Assembly: GCA_963789215.1 (NCBI GenBank)
Contig: CAWBJY010000002.1
Coordinates: 310,001-374,000 of the forward strand
Origin: Phormidesmis sp963789215
GTDB taxonomy: Bacteria; Cyanobacteriota; Cyanobacteriia; Phormidesmidales; Phormidesmidaceae
Reading direction: 5' to 3'
DNA length: 64,000 nucleotides
Position numbers and translations under genes: made by a program. Positions 26,267 to 35,497 of the stretch are shown here, one piece after another; position 1 is the stretch's first letter; each line of letters starts with the position of its first letter. The notes beneath the pieces are model-generated. The model saw nothing but the letters and a program-made list of their open reading frames with translations. It did no database searches and was not told where the DNA came from.

Positions 26267-27040
26267 TTATCTCCCGGTTGCGTAGTCGTATAAAAGCTTG
26301 CTGACTAGCGCGGTCGTTACGGCAATAAAGAGCGGTTTGATTAGCTTTGTGCCTTTTTTAGTGGCAAACGTTGCCCCTAGAAAGGAGCCAATAATAACGC
26401 CTGCTGCGCCGCTGAGTCCTTTGTCGTACTGAATGTTTCCGGTGAGGGCGAAGGTGATAAGTGCGATCGCATTGGCAATCAAATTCAAAACCTTGGCCGA
26501 CCCGGTGGCGCGTAAAAAGTCCAGCGGCCAAATAGAGATTAGCGCAAAGACCAGGAAAATACCCGTGCCAGGGCCGAAGAAGCCATCGTGAAAGCCAATC
26601 GCAGCGGCGGCTAGCAGGCTCAAAGCGACCTGTTTGCTAGGGCCTAATGTTGGCGACTCGCTGCCCGCAGTAGATTTCTCGGTGCCAAATCCAGGATTAA
26701 ATACGACAAAAAGCGTGATAGCTGTAATGAGCGCAATTACAACTGGCTCTGCCCATTCGGACGGCAGGCGATCGATACTGCGACTGCCCCAGTAGGCGCC
26801 TAGCGCGACGGGCAACCCCATCAGGGCGCAGGCTTGCCAGTCTATTTGCTTGGCCTGGGCAAATTTTGCAGAGCTAGTGAGCGAGCCAAAGGTGCCGCAG
26901 AGTTTGTTCGTCGCGATCGCACTACTCACGGGTAGCCCAGTAAACAGCAGCCCCGGCAGCATGATCAAACCGCCACCGCCAGCGATCGCATCCACAAATC
27001 CAGCGGCCAATCCCACCACAAAAACAAACAACAGCACCAT
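26267..27040 (-). CDS. TSUP family transporter (TauE/SafE type)
   Basis: Integral membrane protein of 257 residues with about eight hydrophobic helices. It begins FVVGLAAGFVDAIAGGGGLI, the first TauE/SafE half-repeat with its glycine-rich turn, and has the second repeat at IGFHDGFFGPGTGIFL. The family moves organosulfur or sulfur anions, but the substrate here is not visible. It is divergent from the gluconokinase gene, with 62 bases between the two starts, so they share a promoter region. Confidence 0.9.
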   Translation of the reverse strand: MVLLFVFVVGLAAGFVDAIAGGGGLIMLPGLLFTGLPVSSAIATNKLCGTFGSLTSSAKFAQAKQIDWQACALMGLPVALGAYWGSRSIDRLPSEWAEPVVIALITAITLFVVFNPGFGTEKSTAGSESPTLGPSKQVALSLLAAAAIGFHDGFFGPGTGIFLVFALISIWPLDFLRATGSAKVLNLIANAIALITFALTGNIQYDKGLSGAAGVIIGSFLGATFATKKGTKLIKPLFIAVTTALVSKLLYDYATGR

Positions 27041-27102
27041 TCAAGCAGCCTCTAGCCCAATAGAACCTAAGATAGAACGAATGAGTCGGTCGATCTTGCA
27101 TT

Positions 27103-28647
27103 ATGAGCTATGTCGTTGGGGTAGATATTGGCACGAGTAGTACAAAAGCGGTGCTGTTTGATACCGCAGGGCAGCAGATTGCTCGAAGTGCGCAAAAGTA
27201 CGATCTAAAGTCGCCCGAGCCGGGCGCGGCCGAGCAAGATCCAAACGACATTTTGCAAGCTGCAACTCAAACAGTCGCAGAGGTAATCGCTGCTAGCGGC
27301 ATCGATTCTGCTCAGCTTCTTGGTATTTCATTTAGCGCGGCGATGCACACGCTGCTGTTGATGAACCAAGAGAATCTGCCGATAACGCCGATGTATACCT
27401 GGGCCGATAATCGCAGCGATCGCTGGGCAGATTTTGTAAAAGAACACTGCGATGCCGACAGTCTCTATCAGCGCACTGGTTTGCCTGTGCATCCCATGTC
27501 TCCTTTGGTAAAGCTTGTCTGGCTCCGTCACGAGCAACCCGATTTATTTAAGCAGGTGGCTAGAGTCGTTGCGATTAAAGAGTACGTGCTGTGGCACTGG
27601 TGCGGCGAATGGGCGATCGATCATTCTATGGCAACGACCACCGGACTGTTGGCGCTGCGATCGCTCTCTTGGGATAGCGAAGCTCTAGCTATTGCAGGTA
27701 TAGAAGAACAACAGCTTTCTAAGCTAGTGCCAACCACCCATCGGTTCTCTCATATCCATCCGGACTATGCTCAAAAAATGGGCATCTCTACCGATACCCC
27801 GGTTGTTATTGGCGCGAGCGACGGCGTACTCTCTAATCTTGGCGTAGGGGCTATTTCGCCAGGTATCGCGGCTATTACTATTGGTACGAGTGGAGCTGTT
27901 CGGCAAGCGGTCAAGCTTCCGACTACAGCCTCTTCAGCTCAGCTATTTTGCTATGCGCTTGCAGAAGATTTGTGGGTGATGGGGGGTGCGGTTAACAGCG
28001 GCGGGATTGCTTTGCAGTGGGCGCGAGACGGTCTGATGCCTTATTCCATTCCGCCCGAAGAGAAAAACCTCTCAAATCCAGAACCGAGCGCTTCAACCTA
28101 CGAGCGGCTAACTAAAATGGCTCAAACTGTTGTGCCTGGATCGGAGGGGTTAATTTTTCATCCTTACCTTCTAGGCGAGCGATCGCCTTTATGGAATGCG
28201 CAGGCCCGCGCTAGCTTTTTTGGCCTTAGCCGCCAGCATACGCAGGCTCACTTAGTCCGGGCTGTTTTAGAAGGCGTGGTCTACAACTTGCATGCGGTCT
28301 TCTCAGCTTTAGAGCAGTCGGGTGGCCGCGTTACCAAGCTCAGAGCCTCTGGCGGTTTTGCTCGATCCAACCTGTGGCAGCAGATGCTAGCCGATATCTT
28401 CGATCGCACGATTGAGGTGCCCAAGGTGATAGAGAGTTCTGCTTTTGGAGCCGCCGTGCTTGCCTTTTGGGCGTTAGGTGAGTGGGATAGCTTAGCTCAA
28501 GTAGAAGAGAAAATTGCGATCGCGCAAACCAAAACGCCTATTGCTAAAAACGTTCAGCGATACCGCAAAATTCTACCTATATATGACGCGCTTTCAGTAG
28601 GATTCAATGAGCAATACGCCACTTTGCAAAAGGCCACTCAAGACTGA
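27103..28647 (+). CDS. FGGY-family gluconokinase
   Basis: Carbohydrate kinase of 514 residues with two actin-like ATPase halves. VGVDIGTSSTKAVLFD at residues 5-20 is the phosphate-1 loop. MHTLLLMN and TWADNRSD sit in the substrate domain. The ATP site is GASDGVLSNLGVGAI near 245, TIGTSGAVR, and LRASGGFARS near 435. The order and LGERSPLWNA near 360 fit the gluconokinase branch, which makes 6-phosphogluconate for the oxidative pentose phosphate route. Xylulokinase is the main alternative, but A-x-H-x-L-L and WADNR favour gluconate. Start ATG 27103. Confidence 0.8.
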   Translation: MSYVVGVDIGTSSTKAVLFDTAGQQIARSAQKYDLKSPEPGAAEQDPNDILQAATQTVAEVIAASGIDSAQLLGISFSAAMHTLLLMNQENLPITPMYTWADNRSDRWADFVKEHCDADSLYQRTGLPVHPMSPLVKLVWLRHEQPDLFKQVARVVAIKEYVLWHWCGEWAIDHSMATTTGLLALRSLSWDSEALAIAGIEEQQLSKLVPTTHRFSHIHPDYAQKMGISTDTPVVIGASDGVLSNLGVGAISPGIAAITIGTSGAVRQAVKLPTTASSAQLFCYALAEDLWVMGGAVNSGGIALQWARDGLMPYSIPPEEKNLSNPEPSASTYERLTKMAQTVVPGSEGLIFHPYLLGERSPLWNAQARASFFGLSRQHTQAHLVRAVLEGVVYNLHAVFSALEQSGGRVTKLRASGGFARSNLWQQMLADIFDRTIEVPKVIESSAFGAAVLAFWALGEWDSLAQVEEKIAIAQTKTPIAKNVQRYRKILPIYDALSVGFNEQYATLQKATQD

Positions 28648-28677
28648 TTGCGTCATATACCGCCCGCCATTTAAGAA

Positions 28678-29223
28678 CTACTGAACAGAGGGCTGCGCGG
28701 CGGTAGATGCGGGTGGATTGGGCGCTGGCAACTCAGCCGCATCAGTGTCTTCTTCAACACAAGTCAAGGTTTGATCGATCCGCTCGAACCCTCTAGCAAT
28801 AAAAGGATCTTCTGGTGCCAAGCCTAGCAGCGCGGCGTAGTAAGTAGAATCTTCTAACAACAATTGTCGGGCGTCTGCAAGCGATGTTTCGTAGAGTTTT
28901 AGCGTTCTCTTATTATCTACTTCTGCCTGCACGTCTGAGCTGTCGCTGCTAACTACAGCAGGCAATCGTTCGTAGATGAACGCGGTATCACCGGCGGTGT
29001 TTTCCACCGTGAGAGAAGCTCTCGCACCTAGCGGGTCAGGAAATCCAGAGTCGGGGTCGTAGGTGCAAACGGTCTTGTCGGTGGCAGCTGGCAGCTCAGG
29101 GGTTTGCGATAGGCCGGGCAGTGCGCCCAAACCAACCGCAACCGGCGCGATGCCTAAGAGGATTTTTTTTAGACATGAACTTACTGCAGACCGTTGAGCC
29201 TGAGTCGTTTGAGAGGCAAACAT
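28678..29223 (-). CDS. Secreted protein, paralogue 1 of a tandem triplet
   Basis: Protein of 181 residues with an N-terminal signal-like segment (residues 15-42, ending before ELPAATDKTVC). The core holds a TVCTYDPDSGFPDPLGARAS motif, TAFIYERLP, RTLKLYETSLADARQLLLED and YYAALLGL. The same core occurs in the next gene upstream, so the two are paralogues. Two cysteines (in TVCTY and LTCVEE) could form a disulfide in an exported protein. The tail is Pro/Ala-rich. I do not recognise the family; it looks specific to cyanobacteria. Expected location: periplasm or outside. Confidence 0.6.
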   Translation of the reverse strand: MFASQTTQAQRSAVSSCLKKILLGIAPVAVGLGALPGLSQTPELPAATDKTVCTYDPDSGFPDPLGARASLTVENTAGDTAFIYERLPAVVSSDSSDVQAEVDNKRTLKLYETSLADARQLLLEDSTYYAALLGLAPEDPFIARGFERIDQTLTCVEEDTDAAELPAPNPPASTAAQPSVQ

Positions 29224-29311
29224 TTTAGTTTAACTACTGATTTAGCAGTGAATAGACAGCAATAAGAAAGCGTTTACAGGTATTTTATGAATTATGATTC
29301 GCTTTGCGCTC

Positions 29312-30283
29312 CTACGGACAGCTTTCGGGCGGCAGGACGCTGCCTGCATTGATTCGAGAGAACGTTTCTAGATTCAGCACGGCACTCTCATATTGTCTTA
29401 CCCCAGCGCGAGGCGTATTCTCCTTATTCTCTCCTAGTTGCAGATAGCCACCGGGGCCTAAGAAGGTGGCGGCGCTCCCTTCTGGGTAAGTGCCATCACT
29501 GCCGGTATAAGCCTGCCCGGTCACTTCATTTCCTTCTATTGTTCCAGTAACACAAGCGCCAAGGTCGCTGTCTATGTAGCTAAATCGGCCGGTGATTTCC
29601 TCTCCAAACTTGCGAAACAGAAACAGTACGCCGCCATTTTCTACGAGTTCTGCATCGTTGACGACTCTAGGCGGATAAGTGGCTGAGGCGAGCCGATAGT
29701 TGCCGTTGGGTAAGTCTGCAAACAACGTTTGAGGGGCGGGCGTGGGAGAGTCGGGGGTGGGAGGGGCAGCAGGTGTGGGCGCAGCGGGTGTGGGCACCTC
29801 GGCGCCAGGCATAGGGGCATTCGCTACGTTGTCCGCGCTAACATCCTGGCAGGCTAACGTGTTATTGACTTCTGCAAAGCTAAGGCCGCTAGCAGGCGTT
29901 TGCTCAATCCCTAGCAAGGCGGCATACGACCGGGGCGAGTTCGCTAAAATCTGCCGGGCTTCGGCAATCGGCCTGCCGTAGAGGGTAAGCGTTCGCCGAC
30001 TCTTTACGTCAGTGAGAATGCTGCTGTCGTTTTCATTGAGAACGGGTGAGGAAAACTGCTCGTAGACAAACACCGTGTCGTTGCCGACTTGGCCTGCGGT
30101 GATGTAAGTGCGCATACCCAGGACGTTGGGAACGCCAGAGTCTGGGTTGTAAGCGCAGATCGTGGTGGCTTCTGGGATGCTGGCTTGGGCCAGACTTTCA
30201 GAGGCGTGAAGCGCGATCGCACTTAGAGGCAAAAGGCTCAACGCAACCTTCCACACAACATCTGCTTTAGAAGTAGGCAACAT
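29312..30283 (-). CDS. Secreted two-domain protein, paralogue 2 of the triplet
   Basis: Protein of 323 residues with a signal-like N-terminus (LSLLPLSAIALHASESLAQA). Domain A (residues 37-150) repeats the core of the neighbouring 28678 gene: TICAYNPDSGVPNVLG, TVFVYEQFS, RRTLTLYGRPIAEARQIL, SYAALLG. A Pro/Ala linker (150-185) leads to domain B (186-323): LPNGNYRLASATYP, LFLFRKFGEEITGRF, ACVTGTIEGNEVTGQAY and INAGSVLPPESC. Domain B is shared with the 30324 gene. So this gene links the two domain types. Function unknown; the b-rich domain B with GxYR..I.G pattern suggests a surface or lipid/ligand-binding fold, an inference only. Confidence 0.6.
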   Translation of the reverse strand: MLPTSKADVVWKVALSLLPLSAIALHASESLAQASIPEATTICAYNPDSGVPNVLGMRTYITAGQVGNDTVFVYEQFSSPVLNENDSSILTDVKSRRTLTLYGRPIAEARQILANSPRSYAALLGIEQTPASGLSFAEVNNTLACQDVSADNVANAPMPGAEVPTPAAPTPAAPPTPDSPTPAPQTLFADLPNGNYRLASATYPPRVVNDAELVENGGVLFLFRKFGEEITGRFSYIDSDLGACVTGTIEGNEVTGQAYTGSDGTYPEGSAATFLGPGGYLQLGENKENTPRAGVRQYESAVLNLETFSRINAGSVLPPESCP

Positions 30284-30323
30284 AGTATTCCAATAGGAAG
30301 CAACAAATTTTCGGACTTTATCT

Positions 30324-31499
30324 CTAGCCGAGATCTCTACCGTCCGCGCGACTCATCTGGCAGCTCGCTGGCGGCAAACTAGCCCCAGCGTTGATAGGCG
30401 TAAACGCGGTCAAATCTAGCAGTGCGTCTGCGTAATAAAGCTGTTCGCCCTCGGTGCGAGTCTGCCGAATCTCAAGTGCTCCGCTGCCGTAGGGTTCGTA
30501 GCTTTCACTAGTTTGCCGGGCGCTGTCTTGGAGGCTGTTGGCGGTGGTGTCGTCAGGGTAAGCCGCACCGGTGATTACATCGCCATTCACGGTTCCGCTC
30601 ACGCAGATGCCCGGCAGTCCAATTTTCGGCAGCAAACTGCCTATAACGGTATCGCCCACTTTTTTCAGCACAAATACCGACCCCCCGCGCTGCTGAAGTT
30701 CTGCGTTGCTGTAGGCGCGCTCTTCGGCTGCGCCTGAAATATAGCGATAGTTGCCGTCTGGTAATTCCGATAGCGTCCTGATGACGATACCGTCGAAGGG
30801 CGTCGGCTCAGCTTCTGGCCCCATGTAGATACTAGGATCTTTGGCGGTTGGGATAGTGGCTGGGTCAACGGTGGGCATCGTAGCGGGCATCGCTATGGAC
30901 GACTGGGTAGGCGAGCTTTCCACCGGCTGAATGGGTGGCCTAGCCATAGGTTCTGGACGAGCCGCAGGTTCTGGCCTAGCCATAGGTTCCGGCCTAGCGG
31001 TAGGGACATCAATCGGGCTGCTGGGGAATGTGCCTAGCTCCGGCAATGGCTGAATCTGCGGCTGGTCGCTGCTAGGGACTTGAGCGAGCAGCATTTCGTA
31101 GTCGGCCTTAATTTGTGCTAGGCAAAGCGCTTCGGCTTGGGCCTGCTGTTCGGGTGTGCTGTTGCTAAAGTATGGGTTTTCGCGAATCAGGCGGCGAACT
31201 GCATTCCAGCGATCGCGCACAAAAGAATTTACCCCACCCTCTTCGCTCCCTAGCCGATTAGCTGACTCAACTCCCTCGGATTGAGCGCCCGCAGGTCGGC
31301 GGTAGGAAACATTCGCCCCTGGTGTTTGAGCTGGCGCGTAGGTCGTATCTTCTAGGCTACAAGTTGCGTGAATAGAATCCAACGCGGGGGGCCTAGCGGC
31401 TGATATGAGCAGTGGAGTAAGCGCCACTGGAATTGCCGCCATTGACCGTGAAAATCTTCTAGCGGTTGATTTTTTAGCGTTTGGCAACATTCGTGACAT
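30324..31499 (-). CDS. Secreted protein with proline-rich repeat linker, paralogue 3 of the triplet
   Basis: Protein of about 391 residues. A basic, hydrophobic N-terminus (RRFSRSMAAIPVALTPLLIS) looks like a signal peptide. Residues 60-150 form a separate cysteine-bearing helical region (FVRDRWNAVRRLIRENPY; ALCLAQIKADYEMLL). A linker holds near-perfect repeats of ARPEPM/ARPEPA. Domain B follows (LPDGNYRYISGAAEE, VFVLKKVGDTVIGSL, GICVSGTVNGDVITGAAY, INAGASLPPASC), paralogous to the C-terminal domain of the 29312 gene. I place the start at ATG 31499 rather than the GTG at 31535. All three genes point the same way with 40-90-base gaps and may be one operon. Confidence 0.6.
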   Translation of the reverse strand: MSRMLPNAKKSTARRFSRSMAAIPVALTPLLISAARPPALDSIHATCSLEDTTYAPAQTPGANVSYRRPAGAQSEGVESANRLGSEEGGVNSFVRDRWNAVRRLIRENPYFSNSTPEQQAQAEALCLAQIKADYEMLLAQVPSSDQPQIQPLPELGTFPSSPIDVPTARPEPMARPEPAARPEPMARPPIQPVESSPTQSSIAMPATMPTVDPATIPTAKDPSIYMGPEAEPTPFDGIVIRTLSELPDGNYRYISGAAEERAYSNAELQQRGGSVFVLKKVGDTVIGSLLPKIGLPGICVSGTVNGDVITGAAYPDDTTANSLQDSARQTSESYEPYGSGALEIRQTRTEGEQLYYADALLDLTAFTPINAGASLPPASCQMSRADGRDLG

Positions 31500-31699
31500 G
31501 ACTAGTAAAGGACGCGTGCAGATTGTGAAGGGCACGATTCACTCAAGCTTCAACTCAAGCTTTATAAGTGAGTCTACTTATTATTTCACATGTTAATCCC
31601 TCCTAAAGAATTGCCCTAGAAAACCCGCAGAATAGACGTTGTGTGTTGCGGACACTTTGATACGCTTTCTCGATAGCTAGAACGAAATGAACCGACGCC

Positions 31700-33796
31700 T
31701 CAAATGTCTAGCTTAACCTGGAGCATGGCATAGAACGCCCGAGACAGTTCGCGCCTGATCAGGGGGGTATCGTCTACCTGAATGCTTTGCAGCGCTCGAT
31801 CGTGTGCCTCTGGCATAGCGGCTTTTACCAGATACGACAGTTGCCGCCGGGTAATCTTCTCGTCCGGGGCAAATTTCCCTCGGCCCACGCCGGCAATCAT
31901 GCCCTGAGCCTTGAGCGTTTCGATATTGCTATAGGCCCAGTGCGCGCCGGGTCGAACGTCCCCAAAGCTAGGCTGCGCAGGACTGACTTTCTCTAGCTCC
32001 AGCAGGCTGACTAGCGCCGTAGCCACCACTGCTCTAGAGACATTGGCATAGGGGCGAAAGTGCAGATTGTCCGCATTTTCGCTGCGGATAACGCCGGTGG
32101 CTGCCATCACCTGAATGGCTTCAAAGTCGGGGTCGTCATGCCCTACATCGTCAAACCAGAAGATCGGAATGCCGTTGCGCGTGATAAAACCCTGAAGCTT
32201 TCGTAGTAGAGGCAAGGTTTCTACAATGCGGCGCGGCTCCTCGCCCGTCCAAACTGCAAACACCGCTAAAAATCCGCTGGCTTCTCCAATGGCCCATTCT
32301 ATTGGATGCATTCGATAGGCTGCGTTGGTGATATGCGTGGTGCCAATGCTTTTAGCCGAGAGAATTAGCCCGTCGGTCGTCATCGGAATGAGCGATCGCG
32401 CAGGCAGCGAAAAGGGTAGCGCAATCACATCTTTGCCTTTGGGCGTAATGTGGCCTTCTACCAAATTGCCGTGCAGGTCTAAGTAGTGATATTGGCCGAT
32501 GCCTAAGCTGTCTTCGAAGCTGCGAGCGCGGGCCTGATTGGGAAAAAAGCGTTCGGCCACGTCTTCATGGCGGATGGTGGTCGTCGCAATGCCTCTGCGA
32601 GCTTCTCGAATGTAGGGTTCTAGCGCGATGCCGTCACTGCTCCAGGTCATGTCGGGCCGGGGATTGAGATTAGAATTTCCGTGGGTTTGAAGATAGTAGA
32701 TATAGGCTTGAGCGCGATCGCGCGCCCGCTGAATGAGCACCTTCCGGTCTTCTCTGCTAACGCCAATCAAATGCCCGCGCCGAAAGTCGTTGCCGCAGCA
32801 CTGCCCGCGATCGGGATGGTCGGAGGTGCCCCAGTTAATCACTGAGACATCGCCAACGCTGACTGTTTTTTCGTTAAGCGATTGCCGTTTCACCCGCCGA
32901 TAGCGAAAAATGCCAAATGGCGAAAAGAAATCGCGCTTTTGCCACTGCCCGGCTCGCTGCGTCCAGTAGTCCTCAGTAAAATCTTTTGGATTTAGCCATG
33001 GGGCCTGATCGTAGCCCGCTGGAGCTGCCATTTTTCGTCCCTGGCCCGCAGCTCGCTCAACTAGCACGTTAAAGGTAAAAGACTGCTGGCAAGCCGGAAC
33101 TGCCTGCGTGGGTAGAATCGCCTCGCCCGTATCGTTTCGAGACTCTTGCCCTACCCGAGAAGGTAGATCCGCTAGCTCTAGCAAATCGCCAAAGTCTGTC
33201 GCTTCCAACGTCACTGGCGCAGTAACCGTAAACTGCTGACCGCCCTTGCTTCGAAACTTAGCGCCCTTTACCTGCTGCCGCTCTCCTGCTGGCGACTCGA
33301 CTAATACCTCGATTGGCTCGCTCTCGGGAATCAGCGTCAGCTTGCCCGAGAGCAGAAAAGGAATCAGCCGCTCGTTCATGGCGGTAGCGGCGACGGCGGG
33401 CGTCGTTGTAAACGGGCAGACCCAAGCCCCCCCAGGGTTTTGCTGAGTCTTGCCAGCAACTGGCTGTAGCTGCCGCTGCCGGACTCGAAACCACCGCTGG
33501 TTTTTCGAAATGGCAAATTCTTCGCCATCTACGGTGCTGTAGCTAGCGGTTTGCTTGAGCAAATCCCCGTCGTCAGAAGCCGGCAGGCCCTGCGCGGTAA
33601 ACTGTCCGCCCACTACTTTTTGAGGCTGCACCAAACAGACAGCAACGCCCATGCGCAGCGCCGTAAGCGTTGCCGAATAGGCCGCTGTAGAGCCGCCAAC
33701 AACCAAGATAGGGCTGCGAATTTGGCTTCCGTCGGCGGGCCGAGTAAAGGCGGTTTCTGAGAAAATACCGTTATTTTGGCTGATACTCATAGGCAC
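31700..33796 (-). CDS. FAD-dependent oxidoreductase with SLH-like C-terminal domain
   Basis: Protein of 698 residues. Residues 28-60 hold the dinucleotide fold ILVVGGSTAAYSATLTALRM (G-x-G-x-x-A variant), followed by GGQFTAQGLPASDD. Residues to about 540 follow the FAD_oxidored pattern seen in large cyanobacterial FAD enzymes (WGTSDHPDRGQCCGND, RRGIATTTIRHEDVA, SAKSIGTTHITNAAYRMHP). Residues 560-695 hold S-layer-homology-like motifs: ATGVIRSENADNLHFRPYA, SFGDVRPGAHWAYSNIETLK, then GVGRGKFAPDEKITRRQ. SLH domains usually anchor exported proteins, yet no clear signal peptide precedes the FAD domain. Substrate unknown. It is divergent from the TPR gene. Confidence 0.75.
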   Translation of the reverse strand: MPMSISQNNGIFSETAFTRPADGSQIRSPILVVGGSTAAYSATLTALRMGVAVCLVQPQKVVGGQFTAQGLPASDDGDLLKQTASYSTVDGEEFAISKNQRWFRVRQRQLQPVAGKTQQNPGGAWVCPFTTTPAVAATAMNERLIPFLLSGKLTLIPESEPIEVLVESPAGERQQVKGAKFRSKGGQQFTVTAPVTLEATDFGDLLELADLPSRVGQESRNDTGEAILPTQAVPACQQSFTFNVLVERAAGQGRKMAAPAGYDQAPWLNPKDFTEDYWTQRAGQWQKRDFFSPFGIFRYRRVKRQSLNEKTVSVGDVSVINWGTSDHPDRGQCCGNDFRRGHLIGVSREDRKVLIQRARDRAQAYIYYLQTHGNSNLNPRPDMTWSSDGIALEPYIREARRGIATTTIRHEDVAERFFPNQARARSFEDSLGIGQYHYLDLHGNLVEGHITPKGKDVIALPFSLPARSLIPMTTDGLILSAKSIGTTHITNAAYRMHPIEWAIGEASGFLAVFAVWTGEEPRRIVETLPLLRKLQGFITRNGIPIFWFDDVGHDDPDFEAIQVMAATGVIRSENADNLHFRPYANVSRAVVATALVSLLELEKVSPAQPSFGDVRPGAHWAYSNIETLKAQGMIAGVGRGKFAPDEKITRRQLSYLVKAAMPEAHDRALQSIQVDDTPLIRRELSRAFYAMLQVKLDI

Positions 33797-34000
33797 CCCA
33801 CGAAGAATAGTTCACTTAAAGTTCACTTAATAAGTAATCTAAATACTCCTGCTTGGTCTCGCTCTGAAGCCATTCTTAAGAGAGTTATCACGATCTGTAA
33901 TACGACGATCTATACGCTTGAGACTGTTCGGCACTTGTCGTACGCTTAGTCCATCTACCTTTTCCACTGCATCGTGAGCCAATTCTAGAGACCCCGCGCC

Positions 34001-35497
34001 ATGACGGCTGACAATCCGGCTGACCCCCCGGCTAATATCGTGATGCCGTCTACGCAGCGCGTTCGAGACGCTCGGAACTGGCTTTCTCGCGGCATGGAAT
34101 GTGCCCAAACTCAAGATTTTCAACAAGCGATCGCCCACTTCACCCGGCTGATTGCCCTGCCTCTCGATCCAACTGTTGCACCGACCACGATTGCCTACAC
34201 CGACCACAGAGACACCGTGGTTAAAGGCTACTACCATCGCGGCTGCGCGCTGTGCAGACTCCAGCAGCACGATCGGGCCATTGCTGACTTTACTCAGGTC
34301 ATTCAGCTGAGCGGTAGTCTCATGGCCGCTGCCGAAAAGCGCACAGAATCCTACATTCATCGGGGCAATGCCTATCGTCGTATTGGCTGTTACGAGCTAG
34401 CGCTAGACGATCTTAATGAAGCCGTGGCGAGTGCTAGCGACTCGGCTCAAGGCTATGGCTGTCGGGGACTTTTGCTTGTCGATATGGGCGCTTACGATAG
34501 TGCGATCGCCGACTTCAACCGGGCCATTGCCCGCCATCCTACTTTTGCTCAAAGCTATCTGTGGCGAGGCATTGCCTACGTGCGCAGCCATCAGTTCGAG
34601 TTTGCCATTGCCGATCTTACCCGAGCGACTGAGGCTATTCCTAACTGCGCCGAAGCCTATAACCATCGCGGCGTCGCCTACTTCCATCTCGACTACTTTG
34701 CCGAATCGCTCGCCGATTTCAATCAGGCTATTGGGCTAAACAATCAGCTTGCCGAAGCCTACAACAATCGGGCAAATCTCTATCAGCTTCTGGGCGAATC
34801 GGCGATCGCACTGGTAGATCGTGACCGGGCGATCGCGCTTAATCCTCGCCTCGCTGAACTTTACTTCAACCGAGCGGCTACCGCGATTATCCTCAATCAA
34901 TCTGCCACTGCTGCTAGCGACTACATATCTACCGCCAATCTCTCGCTTAGCGATGCCGCCTTTCATCGGCAGCGAGCTACCACTAGCTACCGCCAGGGAA
35001 AATTTGCCGCTGCCGTTGCCGACTACACAAAGGCGATCGCCATTCAGCCCACCGCTTACGCCTACCGGCATCGAGGATTAGCACAGCTCGGCATGGGCAA
35101 TTTAGCCATGGCTAAATCCGATCTCGATCGGGCGATCGCCCTCTCCCCAGACTACTTACCTACCTACGGAGACAGAGCCTTTCTCCGCTTTAAAGCGCAA
35201 GAGAATGCAGGCGCGTTAGAAGATGTAGGCCGGGCCATTTCGGCCGAGCAAGAGGCTGACGCGCTCACCCAAAGACAGCTTTTCGCAACGCGCTGTCTTA
35301 CTCACTTTTGCTTAGCGGCTCAAGATGGCGATCATATCCGCCTAGCGCTCGCAGACTTCGAGCGGCTCGTAATGCTTTTTATGCCAAAGCCTGAACTTAG
35401 ATCTGAATCTAGCGATTCCAACAACCGTCTAGCTCAATCGTCCTCCCAGACTTCAAAGGCTTCCACGTCAATAGGTTTTTCAGGTTCCTCAGACTGA
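34001..35497 (+). CDS. Tetratricopeptide repeat protein
   Basis: Protein of 498 residues built of about eleven TPR units from residue 30 onward, each with the A-x-x-x-x-x-x-x-A-I-A/D-D-F/L-N-x-A-I pattern (AIADFNRAIARHP, SLADFNQAIGLN, AVADYTKAIAIQP, AKSDLDRAIALSP). Such solenoids mediate protein contacts. No signal peptide or enzymatic domain is present. The last 21 codons overlap the end of the convergent PRC-barrel gene by 64 bases, so the low-complexity Ser-rich tail is read antisense to that gene's acidic tail. No partner is evident from context. Confidence 0.85.
   Translation: MTADNPADPPANIVMPSTQRVRDARNWLSRGMECAQTQDFQQAIAHFTRLIALPLDPTVAPTTIAYTDHRDTVVKGYYHRGCALCRLQQHDRAIADFTQVIQLSGSLMAAAEKRTESYIHRGNAYRRIGCYELALDDLNEAVASASDSAQGYGCRGLLLVDMGAYDSAIADFNRAIARHPTFAQSYLWRGIAYVRSHQFEFAIADLTRATEAIPNCAEAYNHRGVAYFHLDYFAESLADFNQAIGLNNQLAEAYNNRANLYQLLGESAIALVDRDRAIALNPRLAELYFNRAATAIILNQSATAASDYISTANLSLSDAAFHRQRATTSYRQGKFAAAVADYTKAIAIQPTAYAYRHRGLAQLGMGNLAMAKSDLDRAIALSPDYLPTYGDRAFLRFKAQENAGALEDVGRAISAEQEADALTQRQLFATRCLTHFCLAAQDGDHIRLALADFERLVMLFMPKPELRSESSDSNNRLAQSSSQTSKASTSIGFSGSSD

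Noticed and set aside
33839..34360. Minus-strand frame overlapping the start of the TPR gene
   Set aside because: Reverse of clear TPR coding sequence; no family resemblance.
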